DNA of 64,000 nucleotides from Halocynthiibacter styelae (GTDB lineage: Bacteria > Pseudomonadota > Alphaproteobacteria > Rhodobacterales > Rhodobacteraceae): assembly GCF_016123485.1 (NCBI RefSeq), contig NZ_JADCKQ010000012.1, positions 62,001-126,000 of the forward strand, written 5' to 3'. Made by a program: the position numbers and the translations under genes. Positions 28,705 to 36,412 of this stretch are shown piece after piece (within the stretch, counting starts at the first letter, position 1; the number at the start of each line of letters is the position of its first letter). The notes beneath the pieces were generated by a model. It was not told the DNA's origin, searched no databases, and saw only the letters and a program-made list of their open reading frames with translations.

Positions 28705-29631
28705 TTAAGCCGCAGCGCCACCGGCTTTGGTCAGCACGAATGCATCCGCACATTGCTTTGACAGCGCACGCACACGGCCAATATAAGCTTGGCGTTCCGT
28801 CACGGAAATCACGCCACGAGCATCCAGCAGGTTGAAGATATGGCTGGCCTTGATGCACTGGTCATAGGCCGGATGCACCATGATGATGCGCTTGCCGGTT
28901 TTCGGGTCATCATGCTCCTGGGCCAGGATAGCCTCGCATTCCGCCTCTGCCTCTTCAAAGTGGCGCAGCAAAACGTCCGTGTTCGCCACATCAAAGTTCC
29001 AGCGGGCGTATTCTTCTTCGGTCTGCTTAAACACATCCCCATAAGACAGGGCGATCGGGCTTTGCGGATCGTTAAACGGCATATCCATCACGTGGTCGAC
29101 ACCCAGCACATACATCGCCAGACGTTCCAGACCATAGGTCAACTCACCAGACACAGGCGTGCAGTCATGGCCACCCACCTGCTGGAAATAGGTAAACTGG
29201 CTGACTTCCATGCCGTCACACCAGACTTCCCAGCCCAGCCCCCAGGCACCCAGCGTCGGGCTTTCCCAGTCATCCTCAACAAAACGGATGTCGTGCATTT
29301 CCATATCCACGCCAATCGCCTCAAGTGATCCCAGATACAGCTCCTGCAGATTGGGCGGGCTTGGCTTAATCAGCACCTGGTATTGATAGTAATGCTGCAA
29401 GCGGTTCGGGTTTTCACCATAACGCCCATCAGTCGGGCGACGGGACGGCTGCACATAGGCCGCAGCCCAGGGCTGTGTCCCGAGCGAGCGCAGCGTGGTT
29501 GCCGGATGGAACGTCCCTGCCCCAACTTCCATGTCATAGGGCTGCATGATGGCACAGCCTTTGGAAGCCCAGTAGCTTTGGAGTCTCAGGATGATGTCCT
29601 GAAAACAAGTGGGTTTGTCCTGCACAGCCAT
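28705..29631 (-). CDS. glyQ: Glycyl-tRNA synthetase alpha subunit
   Basis: A 308-residue class II synthetase catalytic subunit (alpha2beta2 type) that makes glycyl-adenylate. The family start [23 protein letters not shown] and the segments [18 protein letters not shown] and [17 protein letters not shown] are intact (each quoted in part as family marks). The beta subunit gene glyS, which normally follows, is not present downstream; the SUKH gene occupies that place. glyS is not found anywhere in this window, so it must lie elsewhere. Confidence 0.97.
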   Translation of the reverse strand: MAVQDKPTCFQDIILRLQSYWASKGCAIMQPYDMEVGAGTFHPATTLRSLGTQPWAAAYVQPSRRPTDGRYGENPNRLQHYYQYQVLIKPSPPNLQELYLGSLEAIGVDMEMHDIRFVEDDWESPTLGAWGLGWEVWCDGMEVSQFTYFQQVGGHDCTPVSGELTYGLERLAMYVLGVDHVMDMPFNDPQSPIALSYGDVFKQTEEEYARWNFDVANTDVLLRHFEEAEAECEAILAQEHDDPKTGKRIIMVHPAYDQCIKASHIFNLLDARGVISVTERQAYIGRVRALSKQCADAFVLTKAGGAAA

Positions 29632-29720
29632 ATCATGCCCCTGTGGTGGTGTTTGTTGCGGAGGTGATAGGCGGTGGCGGGGGGAAATGCAACGGGATGC
29701 GCAGTGAATATAGAAAGCAC

Positions 29721-29756
29721 CTTAAAGTTGACAACTTTAAGTTGTGTGTGTTTGAT
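29721..29756 (+). promoter_or_regulatory. Palindromic operator over a promoter-like sequence of the nuclease-like gene
   Basis: A perfect 21-base palindrome (29721-29741; ten-base arms cttaaagttg around one base) contains a consensus -35 box TTGACA (29728-29733). With 17-base spacing the -10 would be TTTGAT (29751-29756), 30 bases before the ATG at 29786. The overlap of palindrome and -35 suggests a repressor-controlled promoter. Confidence 0.55.
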
Positions 29757-29785
29757 TGATTTATCTTAATTTATGGATTGATTTG

Positions 29786-31144
29786 ATGTCAGATAAGCTC
29801 CCCGAATATCTCGTACAGGGCGAACAGGCCCGCCTTTTTCCGGTTCTTTCAACAACCTCAAAAGAAGGTCGCACAACATCAATCGTCTTAGCCTGCCTCG
29901 CAAAGGTAGATGAGTTTGGCGCAAATCTGATGCAGAGCATTGGTCAGCGTGCCGGGGTGCGCACAAAACTGGAAACATATACTGAAGTTGTCCTGAAAAA
30001 TCGCCCTACCGACAGCAAAGATCGCCCCGACGGCCTGATCATCCTCAGAACCGGAAAGCGTGAATGGAAAGCACTGGTTGAAGCCAAAATTGGCTCCAGT
30101 GAACTGGAAGCCCCACAAATTGAAAAGTACCGGCGGCTCGCAAAAGACAATGGTATCGACGCTGTGATCTCAATTTCAAACCAGTTTACCACAACACCAA
30201 CGTCTCATCCCATCGAAGACGTTCAGAAAAGCAAATCCAGGATCCCCGTTTTCCATTGGTCCTGGATGTATATCCTGACAATTGCCGATCTTCTGATCAG
30301 TCAGGAAAATGTTGCGGACACTGATCAGAGCATGTTGCTCAACGAACTCAGGCGTTTCCTGTCACATGAAAGTGCTGGGGTAAAAGGTTTTCACAGAATG
30401 CCCAAAGAATGGGTCGAAATAAACAAACTCGTCTCAAGCGGAGGCGTCATACCAGCAAAATCGCCCGACGCTACTGCGGTGGTCAGTGCCTGGCACCAGG
30501 AAACACGCGACCTTTCCTTTATTCTCAGTCGCATGACGGAAACCCATGTCAGTGAACGTCTGAGTCGCAAGCATCAGAATGATCTTACACTTCGGGCCAA
30601 AGACGAGATTTCAGCGCTTCGCGACAATCAACATCTGACTGCCTCGCTGGAAATTCCGGATGCCGCCGCCCCTCTGGAAGTCACGGCAGATATTACAAGA
30701 CGCTGCATTGACGTCGGGATGACCTTGCGTGCAACCGAAGACAAAGTCACCACAAAAGCCCGCCTCAACTGGTTATTGAAACAGGTCAAAATCGACAATA
30801 CTGACGACCTTTTCATCCGATTGATGTGGCCCGGCCGGAATGACCCTACCCAATTCCCTGCTGCGATCCTGAAGGAAGACCCGGATAAAGCCGCTGAAGG
30901 GAAAGACAACCTGGCACCACACAGTTTTCACGTTTTCCACTCAAAACGCCTTGGGGCAAGATTTTCGCAACAAGCAAATTTCATCACCGATCTTGAAGAT
31001 ATTGTTCCTGCATTCTACCGCGATATCGGGTCCAACCTAACCGCGTGGAAGAAAAGCGCTCCTAAAATCAAGGAAGATCGTTCATCCGCACAGGATGTTT
31101 CAACCGATGCGATTGCGGAAGATGCAAAAGGGTACACACCGTAG
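29786..31144 (+). CDS. PD-(D/E)XK nuclease-like protein of unknown role
   Basis: A 452-residue soluble protein. The N-terminal third has the order expected of a PD-(D/E)XK fold: Glu62/Glu67, then PDG at 81-83, a beta strand, VEAK with Glu99 and Lys101, and a helix with Gln111 and Tyr115 (QIEKY). This active-site pattern is found in restriction, repair and defense nucleases. The remaining two thirds show no family I know. The ATG at 29786 follows the palindromic promoter; the weak ribosome-binding site and in-frame TTG at 29756 leave the start open. The gene stands alone, flanked by glyQ and the pseudo-protease gene, and is more A/T-rich than core genes here. Confidence 0.6.
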   Translation: MSDKLPEYLVQGEQARLFPVLSTTSKEGRTTSIVLACLAKVDEFGANLMQSIGQRAGVRTKLETYTEVVLKNRPTDSKDRPDGLIILRTGKREWKALVEAKIGSSELEAPQIEKYRRLAKDNGIDAVISISNQFTTTPTSHPIEDVQKSKSRIPVFHWSWMYILTIADLLISQENVADTDQSMLLNELRRFLSHESAGVKGFHRMPKEWVEINKLVSSGGVIPAKSPDATAVVSAWHQETRDLSFILSRMTETHVSERLSRKHQNDLTLRAKDEISALRDNQHLTASLEIPDAAAPLEVTADITRRCIDVGMTLRATEDKVTTKARLNWLLKQVKIDNTDDLFIRLMWPGRNDPTQFPAAILKEDPDKAAEGKDNLAPHSFHVFHSKRLGARFSQQANFITDLEDIVPAFYRDIGSNLTAWKKSAPKIKEDRSSAQDVSTDAIAEDAKGYTP

Positions 31145-31276
31145 ATCTGCTCTGGTCATTCAAAGCACAACCCAAATCACACACTCCCCTCAGGTCAGGT
31201 TTCTCCCCATATCCATCTACGGCCCACTCTGATAGCTTCGCCAGGATTCGGACTGCCAGACAGGGTTTTTTCATCC

Positions 31277-33010
31277 ATGCTTTCACGCCTTCTTATCTCA
31301 GCATTTCTGCTGATCTCAGGCTTCGCCCTTCCCGCTTTCGCTCAGAACACCTTCGTTCAGATCGAAGCCAAACCCGACCTTCAGGGCGCACAGCAGCGTG
31401 CGCGCGCCTGGTCGGATGATGTGTTTAACGTTAATGGCTTCCGGATGCGCTCCGGCTGGTATGCAATCGCACTTGGCCCCTTCACCGCGGAACAGGCCGA
31501 AAGCGAAATGCGCAGCCTGAAGAACACTGGCCGCATTCCGCGTGACAGCTATATCACCAACAGCGTCGATTATTCCCAGCAATTCTGGCCCACAGGCGCA
31601 ACCGCGCTGACGAGCCCACAGGCTGTGGAAACCCCTGTACCGGTTGAGCAGGTTGAAACCGTGCTGGAAGCAACCCCGGTTGCCCCCGATGAAACCCCGC
31701 GCGAAGCCCGCCGTTCCGAAAGCAACCTGACCCGGGATGAGAAAAAAGACCTGCAGATCGCCCTGCAATGGGACGGTTTCTATAACTCAACAATTGATGG
31801 TTCTTTTGGCCGGGGCACCCGCGCCTCAATGGCGGCCTGGCAGGAAGCCAACAACCATGAGGCCACCGGGGTTCTGACCACGGCCCAGCGCGCCCAACTT
31901 ATCGACAGCTACAACGCAGTGCTTGCCGGCATTGGCATGGCATCCCACACAGATGCAGCCGCAGGTATCACACTGGATATACCCGCCGCCCTGGTGACCC
32001 GATCCCGCGAAGAATACCCGTTTGTGCAGTTCGACGCCAAAGACGACAGCGACGTGCGCATGTTGCTGATCTCTCAGGCAGGTACCCAGGCCACCCTGCA
32101 TGGGCTGTATGACATTATGCAGACCCTCGAAATCGTGCCGACAGAAGGCCCGCGCAGCAAAGACGCCAACAGCTTTACGCTTGTGGGTGAAAACAGCACA
32201 TTCATCAGCCACACCGAAGCCCGTTTTGCCAATGGCGAAGTCAAAGGGTTCACCCTTGTCTGGCCTCTGAATGACGAACGCCGTCGCCTGCGGGTTCTGT
32301 CTGCAATGCAGGACAGTTTCATACCACTGCAAGGCACCACCCTGCCCCTGAGTGACCCAGGCAGTGATCAAAGCATTGATCTGCTCGCAGGCCTTGAAAT
32401 CCGCAAACCCACGCTGTCACGGTCCGGCTTCTTCATTTCTGACAATGGCACTGTTCTGACCACATCAGAGGTCACGGGCCAATGTTCAGAAATCACACTG
32501 AACCATGATACCATCGCGGAAGTGATCTTCTCTGACGATACTCTGGGCGTTGCCGCCCTGCGCCCTGTTTCCTCAATCGCCCCAGCCGCTGTGGCCGGTC
32601 TGCGTGATGGTGCTGCGCGTATTCAGTCGGATGTGATCGTTGCGGGCTTCCCTTTTGAAGGCGTGTTGCCTGCCGCCACACTGACCTGGGGCCGCCTTGA
32701 AGACATCCGCGGTCTGAATGGTGAAGAAAACCTGCAACGCCTTGCCATGCTCGCTGAACCTGGTGACGCCGGTGGCCCGGTCTTTGACGCAAGCGGCGCG
32801 GTGATTGGCCTGCTCAATCCCGCAACTTCCCCCGAAGGTCAGCGACTCCCGGAAATTGTGCGTTTCGCGACACGCTCTTCCGCGCTTGTTGACCTGCTCT
32901 TCGCCAATGGCCTCTCCGCCAGTGCGCCTGTCTCCTCTGGCGCCATCGCGCCGGAGGAACTGACAATACTCGCCGCAGACACAACCGTGCTTGTAAGCTG
33001 CTGGAACTGA
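31277..33010 (+). CDS. Secreted trypsin-like pseudo-protease with SPOR-like and peptidoglycan-binding domains
   Basis: A 577-residue exported protein: signal peptide (1-22, ending PAFA), a SPOR-like domain (about 24-95), a linker, a peptidoglycan-binding-1 domain (about 155-215; FYNSTIDGSFGRGTRASM), a middle region, and a C-terminal trypsin-2-like domain (about 385-540). In the last domain all three catalytic positions appear lost: the His position is Glu398 (TTSEV instead of TNNHV), the Asp position is Gly424 (GVAALR instead of DLALLR) and the Ser position is Ala498 (GDAGGP instead of GNSGGP). It should therefore bind the cell wall or other proteins without cleaving. A remnant of a second copy lies at 33933-33998. 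Confidence 0.8.
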   Translation: MLSRLLISAFLLISGFALPAFAQNTFVQIEAKPDLQGAQQRARAWSDDVFNVNGFRMRSGWYAIALGPFTAEQAESEMRSLKNTGRIPRDSYITNSVDYSQQFWPTGATALTSPQAVETPVPVEQVETVLEATPVAPDETPREARRSESNLTRDEKKDLQIALQWDGFYNSTIDGSFGRGTRASMAAWQEANNHEATGVLTTAQRAQLIDSYNAVLAGIGMASHTDAAAGITLDIPAALVTRSREEYPFVQFDAKDDSDVRMLLISQAGTQATLHGLYDIMQTLEIVPTEGPRSKDANSFTLVGENSTFISHTEARFANGEVKGFTLVWPLNDERRRLRVLSAMQDSFIPLQGTTLPLSDPGSDQSIDLLAGLEIRKPTLSRSGFFISDNGTVLTTSEVTGQCSEITLNHDTIAEVIFSDDTLGVAALRPVSSIAPAAVAGLRDGAARIQSDVIVAGFPFEGVLPAATLTWGRLEDIRGLNGEENLQRLAMLAEPGDAGGPVFDASGAVIGLLNPATSPEGQRLPEIVRFATRSSALVDLLFANGLSASAPVSSGAIAPEELTILAADTTVLVSCWN

Positions 33011-33014
33011 TCCC

Positions 33015-33047
33015 AAACGCGCTCCGGGACTCTTGGGGCGCGTTTTC
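33015..33047 (+). terminator. Terminator of the pseudo-protease gene
   Basis: Stem aaacgcgc (33015-33022) with gcgcgttt (33038-33045), followed by ttcc. It lies five bases after the stop codon. Confidence 0.7.
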
Positions 33048-33065
33048 CTTAACTGGTATCCATTT

Positions 33066-33707
33066 ATGCGTGTCACCTATAGCAAAACCCGTTCTGTTCC
33101 CGAAGGAACGCCCTTTTTAACAACCTCAACAGGTTTAAAATACTGGCATATCAGGCATCCCCCATCAGGGGGGCTTCAGGCAAGCGTGGAAACGGAAGAC
33201 CCCGAAATTTCGATGCATGCGTATGGGAGCGGAAGCCGGGATGGCACAAGATCGTTTATGTTCTGTTATAAAGACGGGTTCCGCATAGGTTTCAGTTGTG
33301 CATGCTTTATTGACGGGTTGCCCTGGGGAAATATTAAACGTCAGGAAGATATTGACCAGGGAAAGCGCGAAGGAAAGTCGATCATCCGGATCACAGCGAT
33401 TGGCACGCCAGTTACAGATTTTGCAACGCCTACCGAAACAGAAAGAAGTACAATTCTTTGTGGGCCGACCTGGAATGAATTCTATAACGGAAAACGGACA
33501 TTGTTTCCGTCACTCGAAATTCAGAATGAGATGCGGATGATCTGGCTGGAGCTATTTGGCGGGCTGCGCGGAAAGTTCTTGTTGCTCGATCCGGCCTTCC
33601 CCAAAACATTGCCCGATGGCTCTGCCTACCCCCAAATTACTCCAATTTTTGACGAGGCCGTCATGCAGCAGTTTGCAAATGGGGACCTTGTCGACGCCAA
33701 AAGTTGA
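33066..33707 (+). CDS. Hypothetical protein
   Basis: A 213-residue protein, no signal peptide or membrane segment. I recognise no family. It contains clusters of aromatic residues and cysteines (CYKDGFRIGFSCACFIDG) and a C-terminal LFGGLRGKFLLLDPAFP. The start at ATG 33066 (MRVTYSKTRSV) is preferred because the upstream in-frame GTG/ATG at 33033 falls inside the terminator of the preceding gene. No convincing ribosome-binding site. It lies between the pseudo-protease gene and the scar of relic genes, so it may have been inserted there. Confidence 0.55.
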   Translation: MRVTYSKTRSVPEGTPFLTTSTGLKYWHIRHPPSGGLQASVETEDPEISMHAYGSGSRDGTRSFMFCYKDGFRIGFSCACFIDGLPWGNIKRQEDIDQGKREGKSIIRITAIGTPVTDFATPTETERSTILCGPTWNEFYNGKRTLFPSLEIQNEMRMIWLELFGGLRGKFLLLDPAFPKTLPDGSAYPQITPIFDEAVMQQFANGDLVDAKS

Positions 33708-33774
33708 CGGCTGTTAACCACATAAAGCCTTCCGTCCGCCCGCGATCAAAACAAATATCCCCGTCAGACAGCTG

Positions 33775-33817
33775 TAAAGTCTTTAAACAATACCCTTCTG
33801 GCGCTTTAAAGACTTTA
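33775..33817. repeat. Inverted repeat next to the relic genes
   Basis: Thirteen-base arms (33775-33787 taaagtctttaaa; 33805-33817 tttaaagacttta) around a 17-base loop. Overlaps the stop codon of the TPP-enzyme relic and may have been its terminator. Confidence 0.65.
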
Positions 33818-33930
33818 AACTTCCCCTCGGTCCTGAACCCCCGGCGTAATATAAATCAGTGTCGGCCCGGCATGATCCAGCGCTTTTGTCACCGCTTCTT
33901 TCAAGCGCGCAATATCAACCGGTGACACCC
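33815..33930 (-). pseudogene. Relic: C-terminal end of a second TPP-dependent decarboxylase gene
   Basis: Reading the minus strand from 33928 gives 33 codons, VSPVDIARLKEAVTKAL then GPTLIYITPGVQD, that align without gaps to the last 33 residues of the intact enzyme encoded at 34816-36411 (23 identities), followed by RGEV and a stop. Everything upstream of this in the gene is missing. The relic is too divergent to be a recent copy. Confidence 0.85.
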
Positions 33931-33932
33931 CT

Positions 33933-33998
33933 ATCGCGCCGATTGAATTAACGGCACCTGCGACTGATCTGAGGTTGCTGGTCAGTTGCTGGAACTGA
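33933..33998 (+). pseudogene. Relic: C-terminal end of a second pseudo-protease gene
   Basis: The plus strand gives IAPIELTAPATDLRLLVSCWN-stop (21 codons; core LLVSCWN), aligning without gaps to the last 21 residues of the 31277-33010 product (IAPEELT...VLVSCWN, 14 identities). It begins within about three bases of where the TPP-enzyme relic ends and is followed, like the intact gene, by a terminator. Confidence 0.8.
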
Positions 33999-34020
33999 CA
34001 AACCCCTGATACAATTCCAA

Positions 34021-34048
34021 GGGCGCATCATTTTGGTGCGCCTTTTTT
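34021..34048 (+). terminator. Intrinsic terminator behind the pseudo-protease relic
   Basis: Stem ggcgca (34022-34027) with tgcgcc (34037-34042) followed by six T residues. It terminates nothing intact now, which supports the reading of the preceding segment as a gene remnant. The rest of the gap from 33708 to 34207 shows no further gene. Confidence 0.8.
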
Positions 34049-34207
34049 GTTTGAAAAGAACTACCGGCAGATCACTTCTGTTCACATATCTCGCAGTTCA
34101 GACCTCAGGATATTGCTCCGATTTCGGCCTCTCCTTAGAAACGATCAGTAGAGTTGAAGCATATCGATTGCTTGCTTAACCCATCTCTTATGAAAGGAAA
34201 TAGCACC

Positions 34208-34741
34208 ATGCGTCTTTTTCAACCACTGATCCCACTGCTTGCCCTGTTCGCCCAAGGGGCAACGGCCGACACATATCTGGTCACAGCGCAAAACCTGATG
34301 CCCGACGAACATATCACACAATATGTCATGGGCCCCGCCGACAAGGATGCGATCTATTTTGAGGAAGACGGATCCCTGACCCTGCCAGCCCGCTTCCTCG
34401 CTGTTCAGGGGTCTCCGTTTTTACTTCTCAGCGCCCTTGGTGAAGGTGGTTTGCTTGGGAATGGACAAGATACAATTGGGGATTGGACCGGTCAGACCAA
34501 CCACCTGGAGACAGCAGAATTTGAGATCACAACGGACGCCAGTTCACTGCGTATCATGGCGATGGTTGGTCCGGAACTTGAACCTGACAATTACCTGATG
34601 GGCCTGGCGGATCTGTCTCATGATGATGAGATCACTGTGCCTCTGCGGCGTTATGATCTTGGTATGAACGAAGGTACCAATCAAACCACTTACATCGGGG
34701 ATGATGACGTGATCTTCACCATTCGCAAAGTCGCAGATTGA
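34208..34741 (+). CDS. Exported spondin-domain-like protein
   Basis: A 177-residue protein with a signal peptide (MRLFQPLIPLLALFAQGATA). The mature part resembles bacterial spondin-N domain proteins: YLVTAQNLMPDEH at the start, a central SLRIMAMVGPELEPDNYLMGLAD segment (core MAMVGPELEPDNY), and RRYDLGMNEGTN near the end, matching the family's aspartate/glycine YDAGTE-type motif. The start at ATG 34208 has aaagga upstream; an upstream in-frame start at 34154 has none. Function in bacteria is unknown; an extracellular binding role is likely. Confidence 0.65.
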   Translation: MRLFQPLIPLLALFAQGATADTYLVTAQNLMPDEHITQYVMGPADKDAIYFEEDGSLTLPARFLAVQGSPFLLLSALGEGGLLGNGQDTIGDWTGQTNHLETAEFEITTDASSLRIMAMVGPELEPDNYLMGLADLSHDDEITVPLRRYDLGMNEGTNQTTYIGDDDVIFTIRKVAD

Positions 34742-34760
34742 TCTGAGCCAACGTAGATCA

Positions 34761-34792
34761 GTTTAGCACGTCCCCCTTTGGCCGTGCTAAAC
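34761..34792. terminator. Inverted repeat between convergent genes
   Basis: Ten-base perfect arms (gtttagcacg 34761-34770; cgtgctaaac 34783-34792). It probably terminates the spondin-like gene and perhaps the TPP-enzyme gene; T tracts are weak. Confidence 0.55.
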
Positions 34793-34815
34793 CTGCCCTT
34801 TCGCTGTGGGTCTGC

Positions 34816-36411
34816 TTAGTCCTGCACATCCGGCGTGATGTAAATCAGCGTCGGACCATCAGCTTTTAAGGCCTCAGTCACCGCGCCCTTAAAACCTGAA
34901 ATATCAACTGGCGCCACCGCATTCGCACCAAAAGCTTCTGCCAGCTTACAGAAATCCGGGTTCTGCGCGATCACCGCGTTGGGCGCGATCTGGCTGCGCA
35001 CCATCGCATCCTCGATTTCTTTTAACTTCCCGTTATCCCAGAGAATAATCGGCAGGCTCAGCCCCAGTTCCACGGCAACGCCAAGTTCCTGCATCGTATA
35101 ATGGAACCCATAGTCACCGATGATCGAAATCACCGGGTCATCACCAACCCCAACCTTACCGCCAATCGCCGCAGGCAGCGCATAGCCAAGCGTTCCAAAT
35201 CCGTAAGGGTGATGCCACTGACCAGGTTTCTCCACCGGATATGTGTTCTTCAGAACATAAGCGATCTGGGTCATATCTGAATAAATCATCGTGTTCTCAG
35301 GCAGGATGTCCGCCAGAGCATCCCCAAACCGCGAGACACCAGGGCGCGCGGCTTCTGTCTCAGCCCGCCAGGCCGCCCGCAATGTCGCAATCCGCCCCTT
35401 ATCCCACTGGCTTGCATGCTGATGCCCGCTCAGGGCTTCTGTCGCATCCCGCATAAAGGCCTGCGCATCGCCCATGATCGGCAGGTCAGCGCGATGTGCA
35501 TCCTGCAAACACTCTGCATCAATATCCACGCGCACAAGTTTTTTGCAGGCGCCAATCGTGTCGCGCCAGATATCCACTTCCGCCAGTTCCGTGCCCAGTG
35601 CGATCACCAGATCTGCACTTTCAATCTCTTTGGCACTGTCTGGTGTGGACAGATAAGCGCCGTAGTTCAGTGGGTCAGACGATGCGATCACACCACGCCC
35701 GGCATAGGTCACAAAGCAAGCCCCACCGGTCACTTCCATCAACGCCCGCGCTTCCTCATATCCGGCCACAGCCCCGCCACCAAAGATAAACATCGGCTTT
35801 TTTGCCGCCTTCAGCCACGCTGCCACAGTCGCGACATCTGCGGGCCGGGCCAGTGGAAGCTGACCGCGTGGTGCTTCGGATGATGGCCCGGCCACCGGTG
35901 CGCCCAGCACTTCAATCGGCACCTGAATATGTTTCGGGCGTTTGCGTTTCACCTCAAACTCCACCAGGGCCCGATCCATCAACCCATAGGCCGCATCGGC
36001 TGTCAGCGCGGTTTCAGACCAGTCACAAACCGTGCGCGCTGCCGCTTCCTGATCCTTCATCTGGTGCAACTGGCCACGACGGTTCGCGATCTCATCAAGA
36101 CAGGAAGAAATCACCAGCATAGATACAGAATCCGAATATCCCTGCCCCATCGGTGTCATCGCGTTACACATCCCCGGCCCGGTGATCAGATACGCCACCC
36201 CCGGCTTGCCGGTCGCACGTGCATAGCCATCTGCCATAAACCCCGCGCCCTGTTCGTGACGCGCCAGCACGTGGGTGATCCCGGCTTCTTCAATACCCCG
36301 ATACAGTTCGACATTATGCACGCCGGGAATGCCGAAGATCACATCCACCCCCCGATCCTTCAGCATATGGGACATCTGTGCGCCAAGTGGCCGGGTCAGG
36401 GATGTGGTCAT
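34816..36411 (-). CDS. Thiamine-pyrophosphate-dependent decarboxylase (acetolactate synthase family; perhaps 5-guanidino-2-oxopentanoate decarboxylase)
   Basis: A 531-residue enzyme of the acetolactate synthase/pyruvate decarboxylase family with three domains: N-terminal PYR domain (VIFGIPGVHNVELYRG, ARHEQGAGFMADGYARATG with the catalytic Glu), a central domain, and a C-terminal PP domain with the ThDP motif GDYGFHYTMQELGVAVE...IILWDNG (start GDYGF). The residues GxPGVH near the N terminus and overall length resemble enzymes annotated as 5-guanidino-2-oxopentanoate decarboxylase (arginine catabolism), but substrate cannot be proven by reading. It begins one base after the trkH stop, with ggagag inside trkH, so it is co-transcribed with trkH. 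A relic of a second copy lies at 33815-33930. Confidence 0.75.
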   Translation of the reverse strand: MTTSLTRPLGAQMSHMLKDRGVDVIFGIPGVHNVELYRGIEEAGITHVLARHEQGAGFMADGYARATGKPGVAYLITGPGMCNAMTPMGQGYSDSVSMLVISSCLDEIANRRGQLHQMKDQEAAARTVCDWSETALTADAAYGLMDRALVEFEVKRKRPKHIQVPIEVLGAPVAGPSSEAPRGQLPLARPADVATVAAWLKAAKKPMFIFGGGAVAGYEEARALMEVTGGACFVTYAGRGVIASSDPLNYGAYLSTPDSAKEIESADLVIALGTELAEVDIWRDTIGACKKLVRVDIDAECLQDAHRADLPIMGDAQAFMRDATEALSGHQHASQWDKGRIATLRAAWRAETEAARPGVSRFGDALADILPENTMIYSDMTQIAYVLKNTYPVEKPGQWHHPYGFGTLGYALPAAIGGKVGVGDDPVISIIGDYGFHYTMQELGVAVELGLSLPIILWDNGKLKEIEDAMVRSQIAPNAVIAQNPDFCKLAEAFGANAVAPVDISGFKGAVTEALKADGPTLIYITPDVQD

Positions 36412-36412
36412 G

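Noticed and set aside
33704-33925. 73-codon plus-strand frame after the hypothetical gene
   Set aside because: It runs across the inverted repeat and antisense to the TPP-enzyme relic; no ribosome-binding site and no resemblance to a protein.
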